Source: Qipengyuania sp. HL-TH1 (GTDB taxonomy: Bacteria; Pseudomonadota; Alphaproteobacteria; Sphingomonadales; Sphingomonadaceae). From it: a DNA stretch of 64,000 bases. Both the position numbers and the translations under genes were made by a program. The notes under the pieces were generated by a model. That model saw only the letters and a program-made list of their open reading frames with translations. It was not told where the DNA came from and ran no database searches. Below are positions 56,557 through 64,000 of the stretch, in pieces (the first letter of the stretch is position 1; the number at the start of each line of letters is the position of its first letter). The stretch covers positions 1,116,001 to 1,180,000 of the forward strand of contig NZ_CP142675.1 in the NCBI RefSeq assembly GCF_036365825.1. Direction: 5' to 3'.

Positions 56557-57320
56557 AGGTACTGATGCTCGGCTCTGGCACCTCCACCGGGGTGCCGCGG
56601 ATTGGCAATGACTGGGGTGAGTGCGATCCCGCCGAACCGCGCAACCGGCGCTCGCGCGTGTCGGTAATCGTCGAAAACGACGCTGGCCAGAAGATCCTCG
56701 TCGACACCTCGACCGATTTGCGCGCGCAATTGCTCGGCAACAATATCGAGAAAGTCGATGCGGTGTTCTGGACGCATGACCATGCCGATCACTGCCATGG
56801 GATCGATGATCTGCGCGTCATGCGCTACGACCGCAGCAATCCCTTGCCGGGTTTCGCCAGCAGCGTGACCTGCGAACGGCTGCGGCGGCGGTTCGATTAT
56901 GTCTTCGAAGGCCAGTTCGGTTATCCGACGATGGTATCGCTCAAAGATATCAAGGATGTTCAACTGGTTGCGGGGTTTTCGTTCGACCATGTCGAAATGC
57001 CGCACGGACCGGTGACCAGCACGGGTTTCCGCTTCGACGCGGACGGCAAGTCGATCGTCTATGCGACTGATTTCAGCGAGATAACGCCTGCGATGGTCCG
57101 CTGCTTTGCAGGCGCTGATATCCTCGTGGTCGATTGCCTGCGCAGGCGGCCGCATCCCACGCATGCGCATCTCGACATGGCGATCGATCTCGCGCGCAAG
57201 GCGAAGGTCAAACGGACCGTGCTGACGCATATGGACAAGAGCATGGATTACCGCAGCCTGTGCGCGGACGTGCCGGACCATGTAACGGTCGGTTTCGACG
57301 GATTGGTGATGGCCGCGTGA
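56553..57320 (+). CDS. MBL-fold metallohydrolase (PhnP-like)
   Basis: A 255-residue metallo-beta-lactamase-fold hydrolase with the HxHxDH motif in FWTHDHADHCHGIDDLR and further ligands in MPHGPVTSTGFRF, YATDFSE and LTHMDKSMDY. Related to PhnP phosphodiesterase; substrate unknown. The start is GTG. It is coupled to tatD. Confidence 0.88.
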   Translation: MKVLMLGSGTSTGVPRIGNDWGECDPAEPRNRRSRVSVIVENDAGQKILVDTSTDLRAQLLGNNIEKVDAVFWTHDHADHCHGIDDLRVMRYDRSNPLPGFASSVTCERLRRRFDYVFEGQFGYPTMVSLKDIKDVQLVAGFSFDHVEMPHGPVTSTGFRFDADGKSIVYATDFSEITPAMVRCFAGADILVVDCLRRRPHPTHAHLDMAIDLARKAKVKRTVLTHMDKSMDYRSLCADVPDHVTVGFDGLVMAA

Positions 57321-57484
57321 ACGAACACCAGATTGTCTCGCTGATTTCGCTGACGGGCTTCCTGGTCCTGGTTGCCGCCGGGTTTCGGGCGCGCGAGGTC
57401 GGCTGGAGGAAAGGGTTCTTCATGGCGGGAGCGTGGGCAGGCATATTCGCGGTCGTGATCCTGTTTATCGACCTGGCCCGCTAG
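57317..57484 (+). CDS. Small two-helix membrane protein
   Basis: A 55-residue protein beginning with GTG inside the stop of the MBL gene (4-bp overlap). It has two hydrophobic helices, VSLISLTGFLVLVAAGF and FFMAGAWAGIFAVVILFI, with a short REVGWRK loop. I recognise no family; the tight coupling to the preceding operon supports it as real. Confidence 0.6.
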   Translation: MNEHQIVSLISLTGFLVLVAAGFRAREVGWRKGFFMAGAWAGIFAVVILFIDLAR

Positions 57485-57502
57485 ACCACCCCTTCATTTA
57501 AC

Positions 57503-57516
57503 ATAATATATATTAT
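57503..57516. promoter_or_regulatory. AT-only 14-bp palindrome in the mazG upstream region
   Basis: ATAATATATATTAT is an exact 14-base palindrome in an otherwise GC-rich gap of about 107 bp before mazG. It could be a promoter/operator or the minus-10 area; no paired minus-35 was convincing. Confidence 0.35.
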
Positions 57517-57591
57517 CACACTGACATTCTTGCCGTGGAAGCCGCCAGAGGAGCCCTTCCGATTGCTACCCCTCGGCGGTAAGTCTTGACC

Positions 57592-58356
57592 ATGTCCAAG
57601 CAAACCGACCGACTCCTCGCCATCATGGCACGCCTGCGCGATCCGCAAACCGGGTGCGAATGGGACACGGCGCAGAATTTCGCGACCATTGCGCCGTATA
57701 CAATCGAGGAAGCGTATGAGGTCGCCGATGCGATCGAACGCGGCGACATGGACGATCTGCGCGGAGAGCTTGGCGACCTGCTGTTCCAGGTCGTCTTCCA
57801 CGCGCGCATGGCCGAGGAAGCCAGCAGCTTCACCTATGCCGATGTCGCGCGCGATATCTGCGACAAGATGGAAGCACGGCATCCGCATATCTTCGGCAAT
57901 GAAGGCGGCGTCATGGAAGACGGCCGCTGGGAAGATCTCAAAGCGGCCGAGCGCGAAGCATCGGGGGCGACCAGCGCGATGGACGGCGTTGCCAAGGCGC
58001 TGCCCGCCTTGCTCCGCTCGCACAAGCTACAGAAACGCGCGGCGCGCGTCGGGTTCGAGTGGCCCGATAGCGTCGGTCCGCTCGAAAAACTGAAAGAAGA
58101 ACTGGCGGAACTCGACGAGGCTGAAACCGAGGAGGAGCGACTGCTCGAAGCCGGCGACGTCCTCTTCGTCGCGGTCAATATCGTGCGCCGTTACGGCGTC
58201 GATCCCGAACAGGCACTGCGCGCCTCCAATGCCAAATTCGAACGCCGTTTCAAGGTAATGGAACAGCTATCCAAGAACGAAGGTGAGGATTTCGCCGCGC
58301 TCGATCTCGATCGGCAGGAAGAATACTGGCAGCGCGCCAAGCGCGAAACCGGCTAG
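57592..58356 (+). CDS. mazG: Nucleoside triphosphate pyrophosphohydrolase MazG
   Basis: A 254-residue protein with two MazG domains. The first carries CEWDTAQNFATIAPYTIEEAYEVADAIE and ELGDLLFQVVFHARMAEEA (metal-binding Glu/Asp). The second (EKLKEELAELDEAETEEERLLEAGDVLFVAVNIVRRYG) repeats the pattern. It hydrolyses noncanonical NTPs and affects (p)ppGpp levels in Escherichia coli. ATG 57592 was preferred to TTG 57586. Its stop shares a CTAG with hflX. Confidence 0.93.
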   Translation: MSKQTDRLLAIMARLRDPQTGCEWDTAQNFATIAPYTIEEAYEVADAIERGDMDDLRGELGDLLFQVVFHARMAEEASSFTYADVARDICDKMEARHPHIFGNEGGVMEDGRWEDLKAAEREASGATSAMDGVAKALPALLRSHKLQKRAARVGFEWPDSVGPLEKLKEELAELDEAETEEERLLEAGDVLFVAVNIVRRYGVDPEQALRASNAKFERRFKVMEQLSKNEGEDFAALDLDRQEEYWQRAKRETG

Positions 58357-59687
58357 GCCAGCGCCTCGTACTGCCCCAGTTCCTTGGGGTTGAGCCTTAC
58401 GGTAATCTGCCGCGAACCGCCGTCCTCGCTCTCGATGTCCTCGATCACTTCACCATGCGCGTGCAGCCACGCGATCCGGCGTCCATCGCCCGCCGGAACC
58501 TCGAAAGTCCGCAGTGCCGCATTTCGGGTCAGCATCTCGCCCAGGCGTTCGAGCAGAAGGTCCACTCCCTCGCCGGTCAACGCCGATGTGGTGACGATAT
58601 CCTCGTTCGTTTGGGCCTGGGCGGCCAATTCCTCGGCCAGCGCGGGCTCAAGCTGGTCCCATTTGTTCCACACTTCGAGGATCGGGATCGAGGATGCCTC
58701 CCCTTCCCCTTCGATCACATCGAGATCGCGCAGGATCTGCAACACCTGCGCTTTTTGTGCAGCGGTCGAGGGGTTGGAAATATCGCGGATGTGGCAGATG
58801 ACATCGGCCGAGGTCACTTCCTCCAGCGTCGCGCGAAAAGCGGCCACCAGCTGCGTCGGGAGATCGGAGATGAAGCCCACCGTATCCGACAGGATCGCCT
58901 TCTCCACCCCCGGCAGGGTGATCGCGCGCATGGTCGGGTCGAGCGTGGCGAACAGCAGGTCTTCCGCCATCACCGCAGCTCCGGTGAGGCGGTTGAACAG
59001 CGTCGATTTGCCCGCATTGGTATAGCCGACCAGCGCCACCACCGGCCATGGCGCACGTTCGCGGCGTTCGCGGTGCAATCCGCGCGTCTTGCGGACCTGT
59101 TCGAGTTCCTTGCGCAGCCGCCCCATCCGCTGGCGGATCATCCGGCGGTCGGCCTCAATCTGGGTTTCACCCGGACCGCCGAGGAAGCCGAAGCCACCGC
59201 GTTGGCGTTCAAGGTGGGTCCAGCTGCGCACGAGGCGGCTTTGCTGGTAATCGAGATGCGCGAGCTCGACTTGCAACCGGCCTTCGGCAGTCGCCGCACG
59301 CTCGCCGAAGATTTCGAGGATCAGCCCGGTCCGGTCGATGACCTTGCGGGCGAGCTTTTCTTCCAGATTGCGCTGCTGGATCGGGCTCAAAGCTCCGTCC
59401 ACGACGACAAGCTCGGCCTCGTTCTGCTCGCAGGCGATACGGATATTGTCGACCTGCCCCGCCCCGAACAGCAGGTTCGGGCGCAGGTCGCGCACCGGCA
59501 GCACGAAGCTGTCGGCGATGGCAATGCCGATCGCCAGCGCCAGCCCCTCGGCTTCGGCAAGCCGCGACTGCGCGTCGAGATCATAGGCCATCCCGCGGAT
59601 GTCCGGGCACACAATTAGTGCCCGCGCCCCGCGCGAAACCTCGCCCATCAGGTCATCGTCGAAGCTCAGTTTTCGTCTTCTTCCCAC
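58353..59687 (-). CDS. hflX: GTPase HflX
   Basis: A 444-residue GTPase that splits stalled ribosomes. The N-terminal domain ([26 protein letters not shown]) and [19 protein letters not shown] precede the G domain: P-loop [29 protein letters not shown] and WNKWDQ. Downstream of hfq as in many bacteria. The start could be GTG 59687 (overlapping hfq by 22 bp) or ATG 59648; neither has a well-placed ribosome-binding site, and the longer one is given. Confidence 0.9.
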   Translation of the reverse strand: MGRRRKLSFDDDLMGEVSRGARALIVCPDIRGMAYDLDAQSRLAEAEGLALAIGIAIADSFVLPVRDLRPNLLFGAGQVDNIRIACEQNEAELVVVDGALSPIQQRNLEEKLARKVIDRTGLILEIFGERAATAEGRLQVELAHLDYQQSRLVRSWTHLERQRGGFGFLGGPGETQIEADRRMIRQRMGRLRKELEQVRKTRGLHRERRERAPWPVVALVGYTNAGKSTLFNRLTGAAVMAEDLLFATLDPTMRAITLPGVEKAILSDTVGFISDLPTQLVAAFRATLEEVTSADVICHIRDISNPSTAAQKAQVLQILRDLDVIEGEGEASSIPILEVWNKWDQLEPALAEELAAQAQTNEDIVTTSALTGEGVDLLLERLGEMLTRNAALRTFEVPAGDGRRIAWLHAHGEVIEDIESEDGGSRQITVRLNPKELGQYEALA

Positions 59688-60205
59688 TCCTCGGTCAGAT
59701 CGACCGGGGTGGCTGGCTGGATCGTCGACACGGCGTGCTTATAGGCCAGCTGTACGTAGCCGTCGCGCTCGAGCAGCATGCAGAAAAGGTCGTATGCGGC
59801 GATCCGCCCCTGCAGCATGACCCCATTAACGAGGAACATGGTCACCTGGGCTTCGGCCTGGCGCACCCGGCTGAGGAAAACGTCCTGCAACAGGCGCTGC
59901 CTGGCGGACGAACCCTGGCTGGCGAATTGCGTGGTATCGACCGGCTGCGAAGGCATGATCGTGCTGATCGCGTGCTTGTAGACAAGCTGCGACTGGCCAT
60001 CGCGGCGCAGCAGGATCGAGAAATTGTCGAACCACGTGACGATGCCCTGAAGCTTGACGCCCTTGACCAGAAACATGGTCACCGGAGCCTTGTTCTTGCG
60101 GAGCAGGTTGAGGAAGGCGTCCTGCAGGTTGGCAGGGCGGCTTGCCGGGCCCGTTTCGGGCGATTTTGGGCGCGGTCGTGCCGAAAGTGTTCGATCGCCG
60201 GACAT
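59666..60205 (-). CDS. hfq: RNA chaperone Hfq, tandem double-domain form
   Basis: A 179-residue protein with two Hfq/Sm domains in one chain. Domain 1 (about 27-90): [48 protein letters not shown]. Domain 2 (about 105-170): [48 protein letters not shown]. Single-domain Hfq is about 80 residues. In domain 2 the FDNFSILL core is YDLFCMLL, so some RNA-contact residues differ. Both KH motifs (YKHA) are kept. A similar fusion is known in Zymomonas. It acts with sRNAs. Confidence 0.92.
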   Translation of the reverse strand: MSGDRTLSARPRPKSPETGPASRPANLQDAFLNLLRKNKAPVTMFLVKGVKLQGIVTWFDNFSILLRRDGQSQLVYKHAISTIMPSQPVDTTQFASQGSSARQRLLQDVFLSRVRQAEAQVTMFLVNGVMLQGRIAAYDLFCMLLERDGYVQLAYKHAVSTIQPATPVDLTEEWEEDEN

Positions 60206-60372
60206 GTACTTTTCCCGTTTTTGGCAGCCCGTGGAAAGGCCGCAATCTGGGCGCCCACCACGCCCGAGTGTATCCGCAAATCTTCGCGGACCTGCCTATT
60301 GTGGAAGACAATCCCAAGTAGCGCAACGGATTCCTTGTTTTGTCAGACAATGTCCAACTTTCGCGGGACGCG

Positions 60373-61758
60373 TCAGTTCTTCCGCTCCGGTCCCTTGCGC
60401 TCGACCATACCCAGCAGCTTGAGTTTGCGGTGCAGCGCCGAGCGTTCCATGCCGATGAAGTTCGCGGTCTTCGAGATATTCCCGGAAAAACGACGGATCT
60501 GCACGGTCAGATACTCGCGTTCGAAATTCTCGCGCGCTTCGCGTAGCGGGGCGCCCATCATCGCCCCCACTCCGCCGCTGCCGCCGGCCTTGCCGCCAAG
60601 CACTTCTTCGGGAAGCATGTCGACCTCGATCCGTTCAAGGCTGTCGCGCGGGGTCAGGATGATCGTGCGCTCGACCACATTGCGCAGCTGGCGCACATTT
60701 CCAGGCCAGTCATAGGCTTGGAGTGCGGCCATCGCCTCTTCGCTGATCGTGGGTGGCCGCAGGCCCTGCTCGGTCGCATAGCGGGCAAAAAAGCTGTCGG
60801 CGAGCGCCGGGATGTCGTCGCGCCGCGCGGCCAGCGAGGGGACTTCCACCGGAACGACGTTCAGCCGGTAGAACAGATCCTCGCGAAAGCGTTTCTCTTC
60901 CATTTCACCCGCCAGATCGCGCGAGGTCGAGGAGACGACGCGCACATCGACGCCGATCTGCCGTGTCCCGCCGACACGGACGAAACTCTGCTCGGTCAGG
61001 ACACGCAGGATGCGGGCCTGCGTCGACAGCGGCATGTCGGCAACTTCGTCGAGATACAGCGTGCCCCCATCCGCGGTTTCCAGCAGTCCCGGGCGGACCA
61101 GCTTGCCATCGGCTTCCTCGCCGAACAGTTCCTCTTCGAACCGCTCGGGCGTAATCCGCGCAGAATTGACAATGACGAAGGCCTTGTCCGTCCGCGAGCT
61201 CCAGCTGTGGAGCAGGCGCGCGGCGACCTCTTTGCCGGCGCCGGCAGGACCGGTCACCAGTACCCGGCTCCCTGTGCTGGCGACCCGCTTGAGCGTGGCG
61301 CGCACGGCGTTGATGACCGCCGAGTTGCCGGTGAACTCGTCGCCCTGCCCCTGGTTCTCGCGCAGGCGCGTGTTCTCGCGGCGCAGGCGTTCGGTCTCGG
61401 TGGCACGCTCGACCAGATGCAGGAGGCGCTCGGCCTCGAACGGCTTCTCGATGAAATCGACCGCGCCGCGGCTGACCGCGCTGACCGCAGTGTCGATATT
61501 GCCGTGGCCCGAAAAGATGATCACCGGCAGGTCAGGCTCGCGTGCCTTGATCGCGTCGAGCACCTCCAGCCCGTCCATCGGGCTGCCGTGCAGCCACACG
61601 TCGAGCAGGACCAGGCTCGGCCGCTTGTCGTCGATCGCCTCAAGCGCCGAGGTGCTGTCGCCCGCGGTGCGGCATTCATAGCCCTCGTCGCTCAGCACTC
61701 CGGCAACCAGTTCGCGGATGTCGCGTTCGTCGTCGACGATGAGAATATCCAGCGCCAT
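60373..61758 (-). CDS. ntrX: NtrX response regulator
   Basis: A 461-residue NtrC-family regulator. The receiver domain has the phospho-acceptor D53 (LVLLDVWLHG). The AAA+ domain begins GPAGAGKEVAARLLHSWS, has Walker B GGTLYLDEVADMP and RFREDLFYRLNVVPVE. The Fis-type HTH is NISKTANFIGMERSALHRKLKLLG. The GAFTGA loop needed to contact sigma-54 is absent (ELFGEEADGKLVRPGLLE), as in other alphaproteobacterial NtrX, so it probably does not act as a sigma-54 activator. Confidence 0.92.
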   Translation of the reverse strand: MALDILIVDDERDIRELVAGVLSDEGYECRTAGDSTSALEAIDDKRPSLVLLDVWLHGSPMDGLEVLDAIKAREPDLPVIIFSGHGNIDTAVSAVSRGAVDFIEKPFEAERLLHLVERATETERLRRENTRLRENQGQGDEFTGNSAVINAVRATLKRVASTGSRVLVTGPAGAGKEVAARLLHSWSSRTDKAFVIVNSARITPERFEEELFGEEADGKLVRPGLLETADGGTLYLDEVADMPLSTQARILRVLTEQSFVRVGGTRQIGVDVRVVSSTSRDLAGEMEEKRFREDLFYRLNVVPVEVPSLAARRDDIPALADSFFARYATEQGLRPPTISEEAMAALQAYDWPGNVRQLRNVVERTIILTPRDSLERIEVDMLPEEVLGGKAGGSGGVGAMMGAPLREARENFEREYLTVQIRRFSGNISKTANFIGMERSALHRKLKLLGMVERKGPERKN

Positions 61759-61764
61759 GCGTCC

Positions 61765-63996
61765 CTATCCTTCTTTTTTCATGCTTGTCTGCGCGTCGCC
61801 ATCGAGGGCGAGCGGATCGCGCGCGAACCGCATGGTCACGCGCGTGCCCCCGGTTTCGACCGAGGTGAATGTCATTTCGCCGCCGTGTTCCTCGACGATC
61901 TTGTTGACGATCGCGAGCCCGAGGCCGGTGCCCTTCTCGCGCGTCGTCACATAGGGTTCGAGGATATTCACGCGGTCCTGCGGCAGGCCGATGCCATTGT
62001 CCTCGATCGACACGGTGACGTCCTCGTCGCCGGGTTCGACCTCGACCGTGATCTTGCCGCGGTAATCGACATCGGCAGTGTGCGCCTTCGCCTCGATCGC
62101 CTCATAGGCGTTCTTGAGCGTATTGGTCAGCGCCTGCCCCAATTGATGCCGGTCACACTGGATCCGCACCGGGGGGGCTGCGGTGGTGTGGAAGCGGTAA
62201 TCCACGTTCTGATGCGCCACTTCCTGCAGAAACAGCGACTGGCGGATAAGGTCGATCGCATCCTCGGTGCGGAAGGTCGGCTTGGGCAGCCTCGCGAAAC
62301 TGGAAAATTCATCGACCATCTTCCGCAGGTCGCCGACCTGCCGCACGATCGTATTGGTAAGCTCGTCGAACAGCTCGCCATCGATTTCGATCTGCTTGCG
62401 GTAGCGCCGCTTGAGGCGTTCGGTCGCGAGCTGGATCGGCGTCAGCGGATTCTTGATCTCATGCGCGATCCGCCGCGCCACATCGGACCAGGCGGCCTGG
62501 CGCTGGTCGAGCAATTGGCGGGTAATGTCCTCGAAGGTGATCACATGGCCGTCGCTTTCGGGACCGATCTTGACCGCCAGCGTAAGCAGTTCGCCATTGC
62601 GACTGTGCGAGATGACCCCTCGCGAGAGACCCGCCCGGACCATCGCACCGATCTGCGGGGCAAGCTCGTCGAGTGTCTCGGGCAGGTGCCCTTCCCCGGT
62701 TTCGTTGCCGAGCATCGCCTGCGCTCCGGCGTTCATCAGCAGGACGTTGAGATCGGCATCGACGGAGATAATGCCCGCGCTGACCGATTCCAGCACCGCC
62801 TCGATGAAGCTGCGGCGCTCTTCCAGCTCGGTATTGGCTGACAGCAGCGCGTCGGTCTGCTTTTCGAGCTGCGCGGTCATGCGGTTGAAAGCGCGGTTGA
62901 GCAGGCCGATTTCATCCGCCCCGGTGCGCCCTTCGACGCGCAGCGCGAAATTGCCCGCCCCCACCTTGTGCGCCGCCGCCACCAGCTCGGTCAGCGGCTC
63001 GACCTGGCGGTCGGCAAAGCGTAGCGCAAACCACACCGCGAGGCCGACCAATGCGAGCGAAACGAAAAACAGCGCTAGATTGAACCGCAGCTGCAGCGCG
63101 CGCGCCCGTTTGGTCAATTCGTCATAGGCGGTCGAGATCGAGCGCGCCGATTGCCAGCTGCGGAACGAGCCTGCTTCCGCATTGCGCGCAGTATAAAGAT
63201 AGATCCCGGCGGCGCGATCGATCGGCGCGACCGCTTCGATCCGCTCGGCGCTGCCGCGCACCGCCACCTGTTCGCCGCTCGACAACCGCTCCAGCGAGTT
63301 CTGCGCGAAGGCGCGCGGATCGCTGGTTTCGTTGAGACCGTAAACCACCGCAGTGCGCATCGAACCATCGGGCATCGCCTGCAGGATGGCGCTCTCGATC
63401 ACATCGCGCGGTTCGGCCTGGTACTGATAGACGAGCGCAAAATTGGGATCGGTCACTTCGACCCGGCCGAGGATGGCGCGCATATCCATCGCCATCGAGA
63501 TCGTCTCATTGCCGAGATCGAGCTGGTTCTCCTCGTAATATCCTTCGGCCAGCTGGTTGGCATTCTCCATCAGCCCGCGCGAATTGTCCGAGAACCAGAA
63601 GTCCACCCCCGACTGGAACAGGAAGGCAGCGAAGCCCGCGACCAGCAGCGTCGGCACCGCCGCGATCAGCGAGAAGAAGAACACCAGCCTGACATGCAGC
63701 CGCGCCGTGCTTCCGGCTGCACGCTTCAGTGCCACGCGCCGGCCGGCCAGCACCAGCAGTGCCATGGCGGGAATAAGCGTGCCGATAAGCAGACCTGCGA
63801 CCTGGCGCGATGGCAGCAATGCACCATCGGGCGGCGCATTGGTGAAGGTGGCCCAGGTGCTGGCCACCATGATCAGGAAAGCAACCGCTGCAGTGACTTC
63901 GATATAGCCAAACAGGTTCTGCCGCCGCGAGGTAACCACGAACCTGCGCCACCAGCGCGGTATCTGCCGCCTTGTTCCTGCTATGCTTGTCGTCAT
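61765..63996 (-). CDS. ntrY: NtrY sensor histidine kinase
   Basis: A 743-residue membrane kinase that phosphorylates NtrX. Membrane helices at about 30-50, 66-90 and 103-127, then a periplasmic region and a fourth helix about 307-330. HAMP follows, then a PAS domain and HisKA (RRIAHEIKNPLTPIQLATERLK), N box (LGQALTNTLKNAYEAI) and GTGLGLAIVNKIVEEHGG. The ATG lies only 4 bp from the window edge, so an upstream start cannot be excluded. It is followed by ntrX after 6 bp. Confidence 0.9.
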   Translation of the reverse strand: MTTSIAGTRRQIPRWWRRFVVTSRRQNLFGYIEVTAAVAFLIMVASTWATFTNAPPDGALLPSRQVAGLLIGTLIPAMALLVLAGRRVALKRAAGSTARLHVRLVFFFSLIAAVPTLLVAGFAAFLFQSGVDFWFSDNSRGLMENANQLAEGYYEENQLDLGNETISMAMDMRAILGRVEVTDPNFALVYQYQAEPRDVIESAILQAMPDGSMRTAVVYGLNETSDPRAFAQNSLERLSSGEQVAVRGSAERIEAVAPIDRAAGIYLYTARNAEAGSFRSWQSARSISTAYDELTKRARALQLRFNLALFFVSLALVGLAVWFALRFADRQVEPLTELVAAAHKVGAGNFALRVEGRTGADEIGLLNRAFNRMTAQLEKQTDALLSANTELEERRSFIEAVLESVSAGIISVDADLNVLLMNAGAQAMLGNETGEGHLPETLDELAPQIGAMVRAGLSRGVISHSRNGELLTLAVKIGPESDGHVITFEDITRQLLDQRQAAWSDVARRIAHEIKNPLTPIQLATERLKRRYRKQIEIDGELFDELTNTIVRQVGDLRKMVDEFSSFARLPKPTFRTEDAIDLIRQSLFLQEVAHQNVDYRFHTTAAPPVRIQCDRHQLGQALTNTLKNAYEAIEAKAHTADVDYRGKITVEVEPGDEDVTVSIEDNGIGLPQDRVNILEPYVTTREKGTGLGLAIVNKIVEEHGGEMTFTSVETGGTRVTMRFARDPLALDGDAQTSMKKEG

Positions 63997-64000
63997 CGTG

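Noticed and set aside
60718-62841. Long plus-strand open frame opposite ntrX and ntrY.
   Set aside because: Shadow of two coding genes; no start context or family pattern.

Overview
The window is high-GC, densely packed bacterial chromosome with almost entirely housekeeping content. It most resembles an alphaproteobacterium of the order Sphingomonadales, probably the Erythrobacteraceae. Supporting evidence: a fused double Hfq like that of Zymomonas, NtrY/NtrX next to Hfq and HflX, the short prolyl-tRNA synthetase without an editing insert, PhaR, and an alphaproteobacterial-type RpoH promoter in front of dnaK. The genus is an inference. I see no insertion sequence, prophage, integron or CRISPR array, and no gene-free stretch longer than 300 bases.

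Layout. 1-10055: a 5'-truncated sulfotransferase, an aspartyl/asparaginyl beta-hydroxylase-like oxygenase, an MFS transporter, a DUF817 membrane protein, a CoxE-like VWA protein and its usual partner MoxR ATPase (separated here by a soluble chemoreceptor), an alpha/beta-hydrolase fused to OsmC, and a lipoprotein hydrolase. 10127-18898: parE, an LpoA-like lipoprotein, rsmI-yraN-gshB-dedA, then hemW-xerC on the other strand, and a CAP-domain protein. 18892-32411: rdgB and rph, the heat-shock genes hrcA-grpE and dnaK-dnaJ separated by about 4.3 kb holding a CobT-type VWA protein, a DUF885 hydrolase, a small glycine-zipper lipoprotein, a metallopeptidase-like protein and a PCuAC copper chaperone; then a frameshifted DUF6445 gene and a patatin-like protein. 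32484-43147: radA-cvpA-scaffold gene, an MHS transporter-alr pair, phaR, proS, rnr, a peroxiredoxin-like gene and a universal stress protein. 43279-48990: pyruvate dehydrogenase E2, an AT-rich orphan membrane gene, a thioesterase, lipoamide dehydrogenase and a frameshifted K+/H+ antiporter. 49231-58356: tRNA-Ser(UGA), then a cell-wall and replication run (mltB-like, rlpA-like, dacA, tmk, holB, metG, tatD, MBL hydrolase, small membrane protein) with tightly overlapping genes, and mazG. 58353-64000: hflX, double hfq, ntrX and ntrY, all on the minus strand.

Genes that work together: HrcA, GrpE, DnaK and DnaJ (protein folding, RpoH-controlled); RlpA-like, MltB-like and DacA, with Alr and the LpoA-like lipoprotein (peptidoglycan); E2 and E3 (pyruvate dehydrogenase); NtrY/NtrX with Hfq (nitrogen and envelope signalling plus RNA regulation); VWA with MoxR (chaperone-type AAA module).

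The less ordinary features are the double Hfq, a palindromic repeat translated in frame inside the E2 linker, five convergent gene pairs sharing one CTAG as both stop codons, two genes each broken by one missing G in a G run, two AT-rich orphan genes set inside core clusters, and a perfect 15-bp hairpin between dnaK and dnaJ.
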